NCBI RefSeq assembly: GCF_004210375.1
Contig: NW_027467782.1
Coordinates: forward strand, 26,019,276-26,083,275
Reading direction: 5' to 3'
DNA: 64,000 bases
DNA from: Tachypleus tridentatus
Taxonomy: Eukaryota; Arthropoda; Merostomata; Xiphosura; Limulidae
In this document: piece by piece, positions 44,411 through 55,060 of the stretch
Position numbering within the stretch: position 1 is the first letter of the stretch
How the letters are laid out: each line of letters begins with the position of its first letter
Translations under genes and position numbers: made by a program
The notes under the pieces: generated by a model
What the model was told of the DNA's origin: nothing
The model's database searches: none
The model's input: the letters and a program-made list of their open reading frames with translations, nothing else

Positions 44411-45120
44411 TACAATGCCCTTAACTCTTTCACTGCCACACTCAACTTTAGTCGATTTTTTTGTAATTCTCCTTATATACCATGTCCAAGTTTACTCTGC
44501 ATTGTTAAGAACACATTTTCTTTGGCTCGGTGAATAAATAAAGTTTCGAGAAACTACTCAACTATGTATCTGAAGCAAGTCGTCATTGGTTTGCAAAATA
44601 TTACTGTAAAGAGCAGCACATAATCTTGATAAAACTTCAAGTAAAAGATGATTGTATGTTATGATAACTGACATTCTTTCTGCTATAACTATGTATAAGA
44701 ACTTATAGGTGGTGGAACTGTTTTGTTTCATCATTTACTGCTTTATTTAGTCACATCTACAGAAAAATAAGAGTATCATACTATTCAACTATTTTGCAAC
44801 TGTAAATTCAAATCAGTATGTTCTGAAAAGCTGGGAAAACAACTGACTGAACTAAGCAGTCTAAAGACGATAATTCGACCTTTTAGGTCAAATTGCGTAA
44901 GACTTCGACACGTATGACAACATTATTCTTAACTTTGTTATGTATACACTATACGACTAGTGGTAGTACAGTACTGTGGCACCGTCTTCATATAAAGTTA
45001 GTGTAAAGAACCGACAAATCAACAAAATCAATTTAGGATTGTCTGGAAACGTACACGAGTTCAACAAGTTCAAGTAAGCAAAGTTAGTACTGAGTAGTAA
45101 GTAGGCTTAACGTTCTCAGT
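44411..45120. other. No feature seen
   Basis: Several small inverted repeats (for example GACCTTTTAGGTC near 44877) but no identified element. Confidence 0.4.
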
Positions 45121-45269
45121 TGCATGCATGGATGCGAAAGCAAATTCAAAACAACGGCCTTAAGTTGGGAATAGTCCACTTCATTATTTCGGGCTACAGT
45201 AGCATTTCCAGTGTACTATTTCCAACTTTAGGCCGTTGTTTTGAATTTACTTTCGCATTCATGCATGCA
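45121..45269. repeat. Long palindrome, 60-bp arms
   Basis: The left arm 45121-45180 (TGCATGCATGGATGCGAAAG...) pairs with the right arm 45210-45269 at 55 of 60 positions, around a 29-nt loop. No flanking direct repeat was found. It could be a foldback MITE or an RNA hairpin precursor. The substitutions differ between arms, so the fold is not maintained perfectly. Confidence 0.92.
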
Positions 45270-46019
45270 GATAAAGTTTCAGATATATGCCTATTTTGTT
45301 GATGTATGGTTTGTTGGCTCATTTCAAGTTCCCAGGTCAAAACTGAGCTTAAAGTTGAGATTACAACTCATTCTTCAGATATTTGAGTTGGATTAAGATA
45401 CTCTAACCTAGGCCAAACCCATTTTAGTAGTTCAACATGCAGTGCAGTTTACAATTGATTATGTGTTATGTACGTGTACCAGTACAGAACGATCACTGTA
45501 TACAGGTTACTGCAGTCCAGAGTTCAAAATTATGAACTGCCCGACATCCCGGGGCATGTAAATATAACATACAGGCAACAGTTCTTGCTCTGTCTATTTC
45601 CCGAGCAGATAAGTGATATTTCACGTTTAAATAATTGTCTTATTGGTCATTCTTAACGGACTTTTGCTGATAATGGGCAATAACAGCCTGTAATAAAACT
45701 GGAAACCGGGAAAACAAGCTGCAATTTTTTTTCATTAGACATATTTCCCCTGCCGCACCGGCAACACATATTGTAACATACAGATTAGAAGGTACATGTG
45801 AAAACTATATTGAACAGCCTTGTGCTGTAGTTTCTGTGTGCCGATGACATCACCTTTGGGTGACAGGGTTTCAGTGCCAGCGATTTTTGTGAATAGATAC
45901 CCTCCCTCCAATATCTGTCTGTTTCCATATAATTTACCTAGCCCAACAAGTCCGTGCATCTAATAAACAGAATAGCAGTTCTTGTCTGTGGTTAATGTGT
46001 GGTTTTACCAAAGAAAGTG
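45270..46019. other. No gene seen
   Basis: Open frames under 80 codons only, none recognised. Confidence 0.4.
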
Positions 46020-47394
46020 ACTTTGTTGAAATATTTCAAAAAGTGAAGGAAATCTGATGATGAGAGTTTAGAATTGAATAGAGAAAGTGACATTAGTAAA
46101 GACGACAGTCGTACAAAGTGAAAGGAACTCTGGAGTGAAGATGTCAGAATTGACAAGGTTAAAAAAAGTCGAGGGAAAAGCAGGCACCACCATAAGTGTC
46201 AATGGTCGTAGTGGGATCATTCCTGCTGCTTCGGCAGCAAGATCAAGCAATCAAGGAGGTAACCCAATGTCTTCTGTGGAATGCAATCAATAAAAAGTAT
46301 GAGAGAAGCGATCTCTGAGTTACCTACCGAAATGGGAAGAAACATTCCCTTGGTTAAAGGGTGATCAAGAAACTAATTAAATGTTTTGCAAGGCATGCAA
46401 AAGCCACAAAAACGTGTGCCAAGGTAATAGTGTTTTTGTAAAAGGTACCAGTAATTTTCGTCTACAACTGACCAAAGCCCACGATATAAGTGGAAGGAAT
46501 ACTCCGTGTGTTCAAGCTGCCAATGCTGAATCTAAACTACAGGCTCAGCAGATGGATTTATGCATAAGAAATTTACATGCTTATGAGCTTGAGAAACTGG
46601 AAAAACTTTTCACTACCGCCTATTACTTAGTAGTAACAGAACAGCTGTTTTCTCTATTTGGGCCATTATGCGATTTACAGAAAATAAATGGAGACATGTA
46701 CATAAATGACAAATCAGCAAAAAACTTTATCACATGCATTAATGACATTATGATGTAAGATCTGTGAGCAGACCTTGATAATGCTGCAGTGTTTTCCTTC
46801 ATCTCAGATATATCTAAAGACACTGAAGTAATTGAAGAAGAAACTGTATTTGTTAAGGCAGAAAATGTTGTTACAAAATTTTTGGACTTGCAGGCCCCAC
46901 CCAGTGATACTGCCACAGGATTAAAAACAACAATTGAAAAAGTATTTGAGACAGCTGGTGTGGAGAACTGCAAAAGAAAGGCAACCACTATAGGTACTGA
47001 TGGTGTTTCCATCAATGATGGAGCAGAAAATGGACTAATTGCACTTCTTACTAGAGATGGGATGCCATGGTGAGTTGGGGTATAGTGTATGGCCCACTGC
47101 TAGATGCTGTGAAGGAATTAAAAGTTTTTATCGGACATAAAATACCTTCTGTTAGGACTTTACAAACAGTATCATTTGGGTGCCAAAGCAAGCAGGGAAT
47201 TAAAAAGTGTCAGTGATGCTCTGGAAGAAAACACATTAAAACTTGTGAACATCTTAGGGACAAGATGGGCTCCTCATCTCTATTCAGCATTTGAAGTCCT
47301 GATGAATAAAAATGTCAAATCCACATATGTGGATTTAGACCATCAACTGAATCAAAAGATGCTTGTGCTACAATGGTTGGAGAGCTACAAAAAA
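46020..47394 (+). mobile_element. hAT-type transposase remains, ZNF862-like
   Basis: A second, different hAT lineage. In order on the + strand: FPWLKGDQETN (stop) MFCKACKSHKN at 46345-46410, a zinc-finger-like start; KGTSNFRLQLTKAHD; LEKLFTTAYYLVVTEQLFS (to 46758); then, after a stop, FLDLQAPPSDTATGLKTTIE and TTIGTDGVSINDGAENGLIA with the second catalytic Asp (46789-47073); and LGTRWAPHLYSAFE (47176-47390). At least three breaks are visible. The C-terminus is replaced at about 47395 by LINE copy 3. Relatives in animals include both transposons and domesticated genes; the breaks argue for a dead element. Confidence 0.78.
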
Positions 47395-48410
47395 CATTGG
47401 GTCTGTTCTCGGATAACATAGCAGTATTTACTGGTCAGCCCATCTCACCATGGCTTATTACAGTCCCCAAATGTGGTCTTTCTTTAAATCATTTGAGAAA
47501 AGCAGATACTCCAGGACAAGAGAAATGGCGTACAGTTCAGCAGTGAACACAGAAAATGTTGAGTGGATTCTGTATGCAACCACTAAGCCACAACAAACCA
47601 GAGTCACCTGATTTCAAACCATCCATATAAATAGGAATAGAAGGATGGTTCAAAATCAGGTGATTGTGTGGGCTTTGCCATGGTTTGATGTGGTTCGGTG
47701 GTTGCACACAGAATCCCCTCAACATTTTCTGTGTTCACTGCTGAACTGTAAGTTATTTCTCTTGCCCTGGATCACATAGGAGCAAAGCAGGACTTAAATT
47801 GCACTATTTGTACTGACTCGCTTTGTTCTCTACTGGCCCTGGAATTGCTTCACATCAGTTCTCATCAATATTCAAAACTGACCGGCCCATTTCTCTTTTA
47901 ACATCTACTTCTATCCAGTTTTTCTAGATACCAGGCCATGTTGGTATTCACAGGAATGGGCTTGCTGATACTGCAGCTAAATCTGTCTGCTCTGGCACTA
48001 TCACTGCTGTGTCTGTTCCATACATGGACTGTGGTCCTGTATTCAAGACTCAGCTCTGTACCAGTTGACTTGGAGTGAGTAACGTGAAAACAAACTTTTC
48101 CAAATAAAACCCTCTATTAAACTTTGGCCATCTTGCTTCCACAAGTATCAGAAAGAGAAAGTTTTCTTAACTAGACTATGCATTGGTCACAGTTTTTTTA
48201 ACTCATTGTTGCATTGTTGCACCACTGTGTTGTCTCTGTAACATTCAGGTCACAACAAGCCACATTTTATGACTCTCAACAACAACACCAATTTAAACAT
48301 GTTTTGTCCCATTATTTATCAGTAACATTACAAATATTTTTCGTTTTTTAAAGGCCATTCATCTTTTTAATGCCATTTAACTTTTTAATTTACACATTAC
48401 ATCTTTTTTT
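47395..48410 (+). mobile_element. LINE copy 3, 3-prime part with a foldback
   Basis: + strand. It begins with GLFSDNIAVFTGQPISPWLI, the segment just upstream of RNase H in copy 1, then a ~115 bp stretch in the wrong orientation (47514-47628), then the RNase H region read forward to about 48060 (GHVGIHRNGLADTAAKSVCS) and the 3-prime UTR. It sits directly against the hAT remains at 47394. Frames are broken at many points. Confidence 0.85.
47514..47768. repeat. Inverted duplication inside LINE copy 3
   Basis: 47514-47628 (CCAGGACAAGAGAAATGGCG...) is the reverse complement of 47648-47768 (...AGAAATAACTTACAG in reverse) with scattered differences and a loop of about 20 nt. Both arms are the start of the LINE RNase H domain. 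Confidence 0.9.
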
Positions 48411-48599
48411 AACGTAATTCTCTTTTAAAAATCAAAGTCCATGTACTTTGATTTGAAATCAGAAAACAGACATTACATCAAATAGCTCGAAACCAGAACT
48501 GCTGCTGTTTGAACTACTCATTAGTCAACCTGGTGAGTTATAATTATTAAAATTTTGCTACAAGTCTTTTAAAACTTGTCTTGTTTTACTTTCTGAAAA
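48411..48599. other. Unassigned
   Basis: Contains GAAAACAGACATTACATCAA (about 48464), which recurs in related form at about 48595; an old local duplication or the boundary of two elements. Confidence 0.4.
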
Positions 48600-49272
48600 C
48601 AGCCATTATGCCAAATAACTCTAAACCAAAGCTTCTAGAAATCAAGAGAAAGGATTTATTCCATACATTTAGGAAGAATGTTCACTGCTTTATTGAAACA
48701 ATATTGTTGTATTAATACCAATACTATGAGTTTCAGCCTGTGAATGAAGAGTGGATATTGTTCACTGATAACTTCAATACAGGTCCAAAATGTGTTGTTC
48801 TTCAAAACAGTAACATATATGTATGTTCCTATTAGTCAATCGATTCACTTGAAGGACACATACAAAACTATCAAAATTCTTGTTAATAAGGTCTATTACA
48901 AAGAACATGGCTGGCTATTTTGTGGAAACTTGAAAGTCCTTTGAATGTTGTTGTATTAAACACCCAGTCAGACAAAGTTTTCACATTTTGTGTGTGAAAT
49001 GGGTCAAATGACACAAAACCAGTGCTGGATAAGAAGTAATGGCCACACAAAGTCAGCTGGATACCAGAATTGAAAACACTGAATTTGAAAATCTGATTGA
49101 CACAAAGAACGTCTTATTACTTTCATTTCATATAAAACTGGGCTTGATAGATCAGTTTGTAATGATCTCAAACAAAGATGGTGACTGTTTCAAGTATCTG
49201 CATGAGGAATTCCCAGCAATTTCAGAAGCAACACTTGAAAGGATTTTGTTTAGCGTCAGATTAGAAAACTGA
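48600..49272 (+). mobile_element. Repetitive arthropod ORF family, broken copy
   Basis: + strand blocks in order: EEWILFTDNFNTGPKCVVLQ, then SQSIHLKDTYKTIKILVNKV and WLFCGNLKVL (48744-48944), then NVLLLSFHIKLGLIDQFVMI and NKDGDCFKYLHEEFP (49039-49272). The same order (LFIDSS..K.VLLHN, HAVHMKETY, CGDLKV, HIKLGLMK) is known from a protein family repeated in many arthropod genomes. I do not know the element class. The copy is broken. Confidence 0.65.
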
Positions 49273-49294
49273 CTTAAAATGAACATATCTAAGT

Positions 49295-49545
49295 CTGTTT
49301 GTTCATTTGAATTTTTCATTAAACCACACAAAAGCTATCTGTGTTAACTATCCCAAAGTTAGCTATGAAATACTAAAGAAAATGCAGTTAATCATCAGCA
49401 TCCACTGTCAACTTTTGGTTACTTTTATTAAAGAAAAGTAGGGTTGATTATAATGACTACTTGGCTGAAAAAAATAAGCATGTTTGGTTGGACAAGGATT
49501 CAACCCACAACTCACAGACTGCAAGTTCAACTTGCAATACGTGAG
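49295..49545 (-). repeat. SINE-1, old copy
   Basis: Reverse orientation; ordered matches to tail (AAAGCTATCTGTGTTAACTA), body (CATCCACTGTCAACTTTTGG) and box B region (GGATTCAACCCACAACTC), with heavy divergence. Confidence 0.7.
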
Positions 49546-50091
49546 ATCATAATACATAGTTTTGACACTAAATGATGTAGATTTCACAAAAATATCAGGA
49601 TGTATCTGAATGCATATCTGTTTGACATCAACTTTCCTCTCGTTTATTCATTTTTTTTATTTTTATCAACAAACATTATAAAAAATGTTCATTGTGGCAA
49701 ATAAAATAATAATTTGATCTAAACAAGAGTTTTATTTATTCCTAATTCATAACAACATTTTTACATGGAGGAGAAATGGATATTATTTTCAAAATCTAAT
49801 AAGCTGAATAATAGGAAGTCGTGGCACCCAATATACTTCTGCTCTTGAAGAAATCTAAGAAAAACAATCTGTTAATTTTCTTGTCCTAAAATGGTGCCAG
49901 TCTTCATGGTCAATATATTTCAACATGTATATTGGGATATTTGTTTTTTGAGTTATTTGAGTGAATCTAGTTATCACTGTAGTGGGCTGTATTGTTTTCA
50001 CTGACCGGCTACTTCAATGAACAGATGCTGGGTGAAAAATAAAAAAGTGCTTATTATACATCACATACAGTTTGTTTAATTAGTCTCTTTA
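49546..50091. other. No feature seen
   Basis: AT-rich. Confidence 0.5.
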
Positions 50092-50093
50092 TA

Positions 50094-51644
50094 CAGTACT
50101 GTGTGAAAGTGTAAGGGCAAAAGAATATCTTTTCATTCTTTCCATTTTATGGGCTAATTCTTCCATGTTATTACTGATTGTAAATTTCAATGCCATGGTA
50201 GTGATTCATTTATCACTTTTTAACAATTAAACAAGCTGGAGTGAGAACACTGAGTTTTTAGAATTTCCTATGCTTGTACCTTGGACATGTCATAATGGTT
50301 CTGTTTGAATGAATATAGGGGTAAAATTTAGGGCCTGAAATAAATGTCATGGTACCACATGCAATGTCTTGACTATGTAGAAAGTAGTTAGCATATTGAA
50401 CCAGTATGTACCAGAAGGAATAAATTTAATAGCAATCCACAAATAAATCTTGATAAAAACAGTGATAACACACATTCGAAGTTATCATTCCACAATTCAT
50501 AAAGAGGAAAGAATTGTCAGTAGATCAGAGACTTTGCATAAAAGCTTTATGTGATGCTTGTTGGACTCTTCATATAATTGCTGTAGACTTGAAATTTCCC
50601 TCAAATACAGTCAAGTACACCATAGATCATGGGAGCAATACAAATAAATTTAAAAATAAGAAAGGAAGAAACAGAACACCTGGATCCAATGATACTGGCA
50701 TTAAGTACCTTTGTTTGTGCAACCTTCTGGATAGAAGGAACACTGGTTTCAAGCATGAGATGAATGACAATGTACTAAATGAAAGAAATTTGTCCAGATC
50801 TACAATATCAAGATGAGTCAATGATGATAGAATATTTGATCATGTAGCAGTTAAAAAAACCTTTACTTTGTTCTCCAAGTATTGACAAGAAACTGGACTG
50901 CTGATAATTGGAAAGAAGTAATATGGATGGATAAGTCAAAGTTTAAAATAGTTCATTCAAAGTGTGCATTGTACATCCAGCATAAGAAAGATGAAAAATT
51001 CTTATGTCAATGCATAGCACCTGTGATAAAACATGAGAGAGGCAGTGTGATGGTTTGGAGTGTTGTTCTGCAGAGATGACAGGAAATTTCTGCAAAATAG
51101 GTGGAATAATGGACCACTAAATAATGATCCATCATGGCAGACCAAGTGGTTTGCAAATTATTTGTAACGAGTTCTACTTCCAAGAGAATAATGCCCCCAA
51201 ACACTCATCCAACATATGCAGAAATTACTTAGCTGAGAAATAAGCCACTGGAGTTATTCAAAATAATACAATAGTTCCCTGAGAGCCCCCATCTAAAATT
51301 AAATGAGCATATTTGGGATTTCACAGATCAAAAACTTGAAAAATCAAAAGCTACTTCCAATGAAACTATACGGAAGTGTATCAGAGACATTTTGACTAAA
51401 CTCCCAAAGGACACTGTGATTAAACATCTTGTACCAAAACCTGAAAGACTTTCTATAGTTATTAAAGTAAAAGGAGACACAACAAATATTCACTGTTTGT
51501 TGAACTCTCGCTAAATTTTTCTTGCACTAAATGTGAATAATAATAAAATATCGATATTTTACCTGTGATTTACCTTCAGATGTTCTTTGAAAGCTGCCTG
51601 AAATCTGATTTTTGACTTTGTCCTTACACTTTTGCACAGTACTG
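50094..51644 (+). mobile_element. Tc1-like transposon, old, both ends present
   Basis: 1.55 kb with TA at 50092-50093 and 51645-51646. Ends are inverted repeats, CAGTACTGTGTGAAAGTGTA at left and CAGTACTGTGCAAAAGTGTA read from the right. The + strand transposase starts near 50514 (DQRLCIKALCDACWTLHIIA, a helix-turn-helix), has WKEVIWMDKSKFKIVHSKC with the first Asp at about 50930, and MVWSVVLQR. It then continues through broken frames with NNAPKHSSN, where relatives have DNAPxH (Asp to Asn), and NEHIWDF with the Glu near 51310. Numerous stops and frameshifts: an old, dead copy of a full-size element. Confidence 0.9.
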
Positions 51645-51766
51645 TAGGATGGGCCTAAATGTAACTAAACATACTGGTACTGCTTTTTGGTATATGTTAT
51701 CAAGATAATAGGTTCAAAGTAAACCAAAATATCTGAGTAAATTAACAGTAATTTATATCATATCTT

Positions 51767-51904
51767 TAATAAGAGTTCAGAGGCAATGTGGCGTTTATTT
51801 ACGTCCACTTCTGGACACCTGTCTAGAAAGTCTTGAAAACCTATAGATAGGTTATCTTTATTTTCATTGTTTGGTTTCCCATTTGTTAATATTAAATCAA
51901 GTAC
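51767..51904 (-). pseudogene. PAK pseudogene exon, C-lobe
   Basis: 138 nt, 46 codons, starting after CTCCTTTTTCAG. It reads VLDLILTNGKPNNENKDNLS then IGFQDFLDRCPEVDVNKR and HIASELLL. PAK has (A)LYLIATNGxPE...LS..F.DFL(N/D)RCLE(M/V)(D/E)V..R.SA.ELL here; about 25 of 46 residues agree with vertebrate PAK by eye and more with the fly form (TNGKP, FQDFLD). The exon length is what I recall for PAK genes. At the 3-prime side the donor GT is absent (AAGATATGA where GTATGA would be expected) and the frame runs into a stop. A Leu to Pro change sits in a helix. Confidence 0.85.
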
Positions 51905-52870
51905 CTGAAAAAGGAGTGTGACTTGATAACAATACAAAATAATTCTGATAATAAAAATATACATGTATATATAATGAAAACAATTATATATATCAGAAAT
52001 TATAACCAATACTGTTAATGACACTAGCATTACAGAGATAGAATATACCTTACTCACAAAACACAAAAATACTATCTGTGTCATGCACTATTACTGACTC
52101 ATGTCACTTGACACCCATGACATCGGAATGTACAAATCTTTGGATAATACTCCCTAATACTGTCTAAATATCTCCACAAAATATAACTTTACAGTAGCAG
52201 AACACCCTGAGTGAATTAACTAACATGTAACTATTTATTTATGGGGGTTTAACAAGATGGTAGTGATACTGTAGCAGAAAACAATAAATAACTATTTGTA
52301 ATTGTATATAGTCTTGTTAAATATTCAGTGTTGCTGTCATCATTCCACTGTTCATTATTACCTTCATTACATCTACATGTTTGAATTATGTGAACATTCT
52401 TGTTTTTGTCTTTATTATATATATTACCTGTGGTTGGTGAAGACATTCTGGACAAAGCAGACAATTGTATTTTAAAATTCAAAAATGTAGCTTTTAAGAA
52501 TTTTGGTTTTGTGAAACAATGATAATTTTTACTATTAAACTTTACGAGAGAAATATCTGTGTTTAACTAAAGCGAAGCATTAATACACCCAAGTTATTAA
52601 AAGATCTTGAAATTATTGGTGAAAGACTAAGTTTATCCACTGGAAGTCTCTCTGAGATTTATTAAATCACATTTTTATATTATTGTTGCACCAAAGTATT
52701 TAACTTTCCATCCAATTTCATGGACTTGTAACTTTTAAAACTTAAACAATTCACAAAAGAGAAAAATGCAAGATACCCAAACAAGGAGAAAATTGAACTT
52801 CAATCAACTCTTATTCCTTGGCTGTAAGTACTGGTTACCTACACTTACCATGTCAGAATTTTTCTGACGA

Positions 52871-52960
52871 AATACCAAGAAACCAGATGTAAACCTCTGG
52901 TCCGTACTTTTTCCTTTTTATTAATTCTGGAACCAACCAATGCCAAGTGTCAACCAGGCA
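52871..52960 (-). pseudogene. PAK pseudogene exon, APE region
   Basis: Reads LVDTWHWLVPELIKRKKYGP then EVYIWFLGI, against VGTPYWMAPEVVTRKxYGPKVDIWSLGI in PAK. The APE is changed to VPE and the structural Asp of DIW to Tyr. Upstream text has stops, and the segment after LGI (MAIEMIEGEPPYL in PAK) is not recognisable. Exon edges are therefore uncertain. Confidence 0.8.
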
Positions 52961-53629
52961 ATAAAGTTATCATGCAAAAGAAAAAGAAAACAGAAATAAC
53001 TTGTAAATAACTACTAGTAAGCCTTACAAAATTAACTCTAATTTAGATGCCAATATTGTAATCTGATTCCCAACATTTATACAAGAATACACTGGATTGT
53101 ATTTTGTGTAAGAGACTGAAAACTTAATATTTATTGTATTACACACTAAACAATGTTTACAGTTTTGTAAATAATGCTACATTTGAGAGTACTGTATAAA
53201 CTGCAAATAATTTAACAAACTCAACCTTTCTTGAATAAAATAATTTCAACAACCATGTACATATAAAGAAGTTGAAACAAGCATAATAAAACTAAAGAGT
53301 GCTGGTTGGAGATAACATACTGGTAGAAACTTAGAACAGAAATGTATAAAGTTATTTCAAAGTTATTTATATGTGGAATGAATTGAAAAAGTCATTATGT
53401 CAGAACCAAATGTGGCTGCAACCTCCCACAATAAAACTGTCACGTATTACTTACAACTACAATTTAAACAAAGCAAACCTGTGAGAGTGATACATAAAAA
53501 ATATTCTTAAACTTGTAAAATTGCTTTAAACTGACCATTTAATTAAATAAAGACAATATGTTAGCACACACTTTATAACAGGTAAGTTTAAAAATAAAAA
53601 AAATTAATTAAAATGTAACATTAATAAGA

Positions 53630-53822
53630 CTAACCCAAAGCTCATCACCAACAAGATAGCTAACCAAATAGTTGACGATGGTTTGGATGTTTACTTTTGT
53701 CCACCACTATAAGTTCGGTGACGCTAAGCTCTTTTCTTGGTTACTGGTTTTCATTGATCTCTTTAATTGCAACTTAAAACCCAGTAGCAGTTACTATGGC
53801 TGTGTAGATAGTTCCTGAACCA
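53630..53822 (-). pseudogene. PAK pseudogene exon, ATP-binding lobe
   Basis: Starts after the acceptor TTTTATTGTTTCAG. Reads GSGTIYTAIVTATGF, a stop, VAIKEINENQ, a stop, PRKELSVTELIVVDKSKHPN, then after a one-base insertion IVNYLVSYLVGDELWV. PAK has GASGTVYTA..(A/S)TG.EVAIKQMN..QQPKKELI.NEILVM...KHPNIVNYL.SYLV.DELWVV. The invariant Lys of VAIK is still present. The two stops fall at Glu (GAA to TAA) and Gln (CAA to TAA) codons, each one base from sense. Confidence 0.88.
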
Positions 53823-53846
53823 CTGAAACAATAAAAGTATCATTAG

Positions 53847-54553
53847 AATTTGTAATGTGCTACAACATGAACATATTACCACATGCTACTTATAAAATTA
53901 TTGTACCTTTTAAAAAGTAATGGATTAACACATGTTTCTAGTCTTATCTTTTTGTAAGGTGATAAAATTGTATACTTTCCTTGTATGTTTATTATACAAC
54001 AGTTAGAAAATTGTGCACAATTACTTTTTAATTATGTGAATTTCACTCTAAAATACTGATAAAAAATAAATGGTGCATTATATTCACACAAGTAAGCACC
54101 GTTCCTCCAAGTTATATTAATAACCTTTTAGAAGTGTGTGTAGCTGTAACATTTGCAATGTCCTAATAATATGATGTTAGTTTTGAATATGTAATACAAC
54201 AGTTCTGCTTAGATTATATGCAGAAATTAATCTATTTCAGTAAATGTATGGTTTTAATCCTTACAATATTAATAACACTGGATTATTTTGATCTCTAAAC
54301 CTTGTAACCATTACTGTGATCACACTTTCAAAGTTCCTTGGAAATAATATTTCTACACTGTTATTTTACTCTTCATAATTTGTCAAATCTCCCCTTTGAA
54401 TCAAAATGTACAATTATCTAGTTACACATTTTTAACACTTACTGAGTTATGCAACTACTTTGCTTGGACTGAAATAATTACAACTGAATACAAACCTTTA
54501 TTGATGTAAGCTGTTTTTGGGTGAATCAAATTACCAACTTGTAACACTACATT
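53847..54553 (-). repeat. ~700 bp repeat, copy 2
   Basis: Reverse complement of 2703-3405 over its whole length. Its end at 53847 is only about 25 bp upstream of the PAK exon start at 53822, leaving just the pyrimidine tract between. No coding sequence and no inverted ends. Confidence 0.75.
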
Positions 54554-54783
54554 TTTTTTCTTTCCTTGGCAGGCCATAAAAGCATTAGATGTTTTTAATA
54601 TTCACAATTACTAAATTTTATAATTTGAATAATATTTTCAATACTTCAAGAATACCATTCTACAGACTGATTAACCTGCATATTTATTTTTAATCTACGT
54701 CACATATTCTATAAAATTGTTGTGTTATTTATAATTTTCTGTACTAAAAATTAACTTCCAATAAGTACTTATCTCCCTTTACA

Positions 54784-55060
54784 CAGGCCTAGAATAACCA
54801 GACAGTTAAGACCCTCAACTTGTAATTTGATGATTGCTAGTTCCAATCCCCATCACACCAAACATGCTCACCTTTTCAGCTGTAGGGGCCTTCTAATGTT
54901 ACGGTCAATCCTAATATTCACTGGTAGAGAAGTAGCCCAAGAGTTGGCAGTGGATGATGATGACTAGCTGTCTTCCCTCCAGTCTCACACTGCTAAATTA
55001 GGGATGACTAGTGGAGATTGACCTCATGTAGCTTTCATAAAATTAAAAAACAAACAAACA
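54784..55060 (+). repeat. SINE-1, old copy
   Basis: Full-length but diverged: CCAATCCCCATCACACCAAA box B end, AGTAGCCCAAGAGTTGGCAG body and AAACAAACAAACAA tail. Box A is hardly recognisable. Confidence 0.85.

Larger units (their letters stand above)
51762..53822 (-). pseudogene. PAK-like: p21-activated kinase (PAK) pseudogene, three exons
   Basis: Three minus-strand blocks in the right order match the kinase domain of arthropod PAK: 53822-53630 (ATP-binding lobe), 52960-52871 (activation-segment APE region) and 51904-51767 (C-lobe). At least two keep splice acceptors exactly at the block start, so this is a decayed genomic duplicate, not a processed mRNA copy. Stops and a frameshift interrupt it, and the exon with the HRD catalytic loop and the DFG motif was not found. 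PAKs are Rac/Cdc42-activated Ser/Thr kinases of the cytoskeleton. No CRIB domain was seen upstream. Horseshoe crabs are reported to have whole-genome duplications, so this could be a lost ohnolog; that is inference. Confidence 0.85.

Noticed and set aside
44415-44440. piggyBac-like end (TTAACTCTTTCACTGCC)
   Set aside because: No matching inverted end with TTAA was found downstream and no transposase is present.
46623-47015. 130-codon minus frame
   Set aside because: Antisense of the hAT transposase remains.
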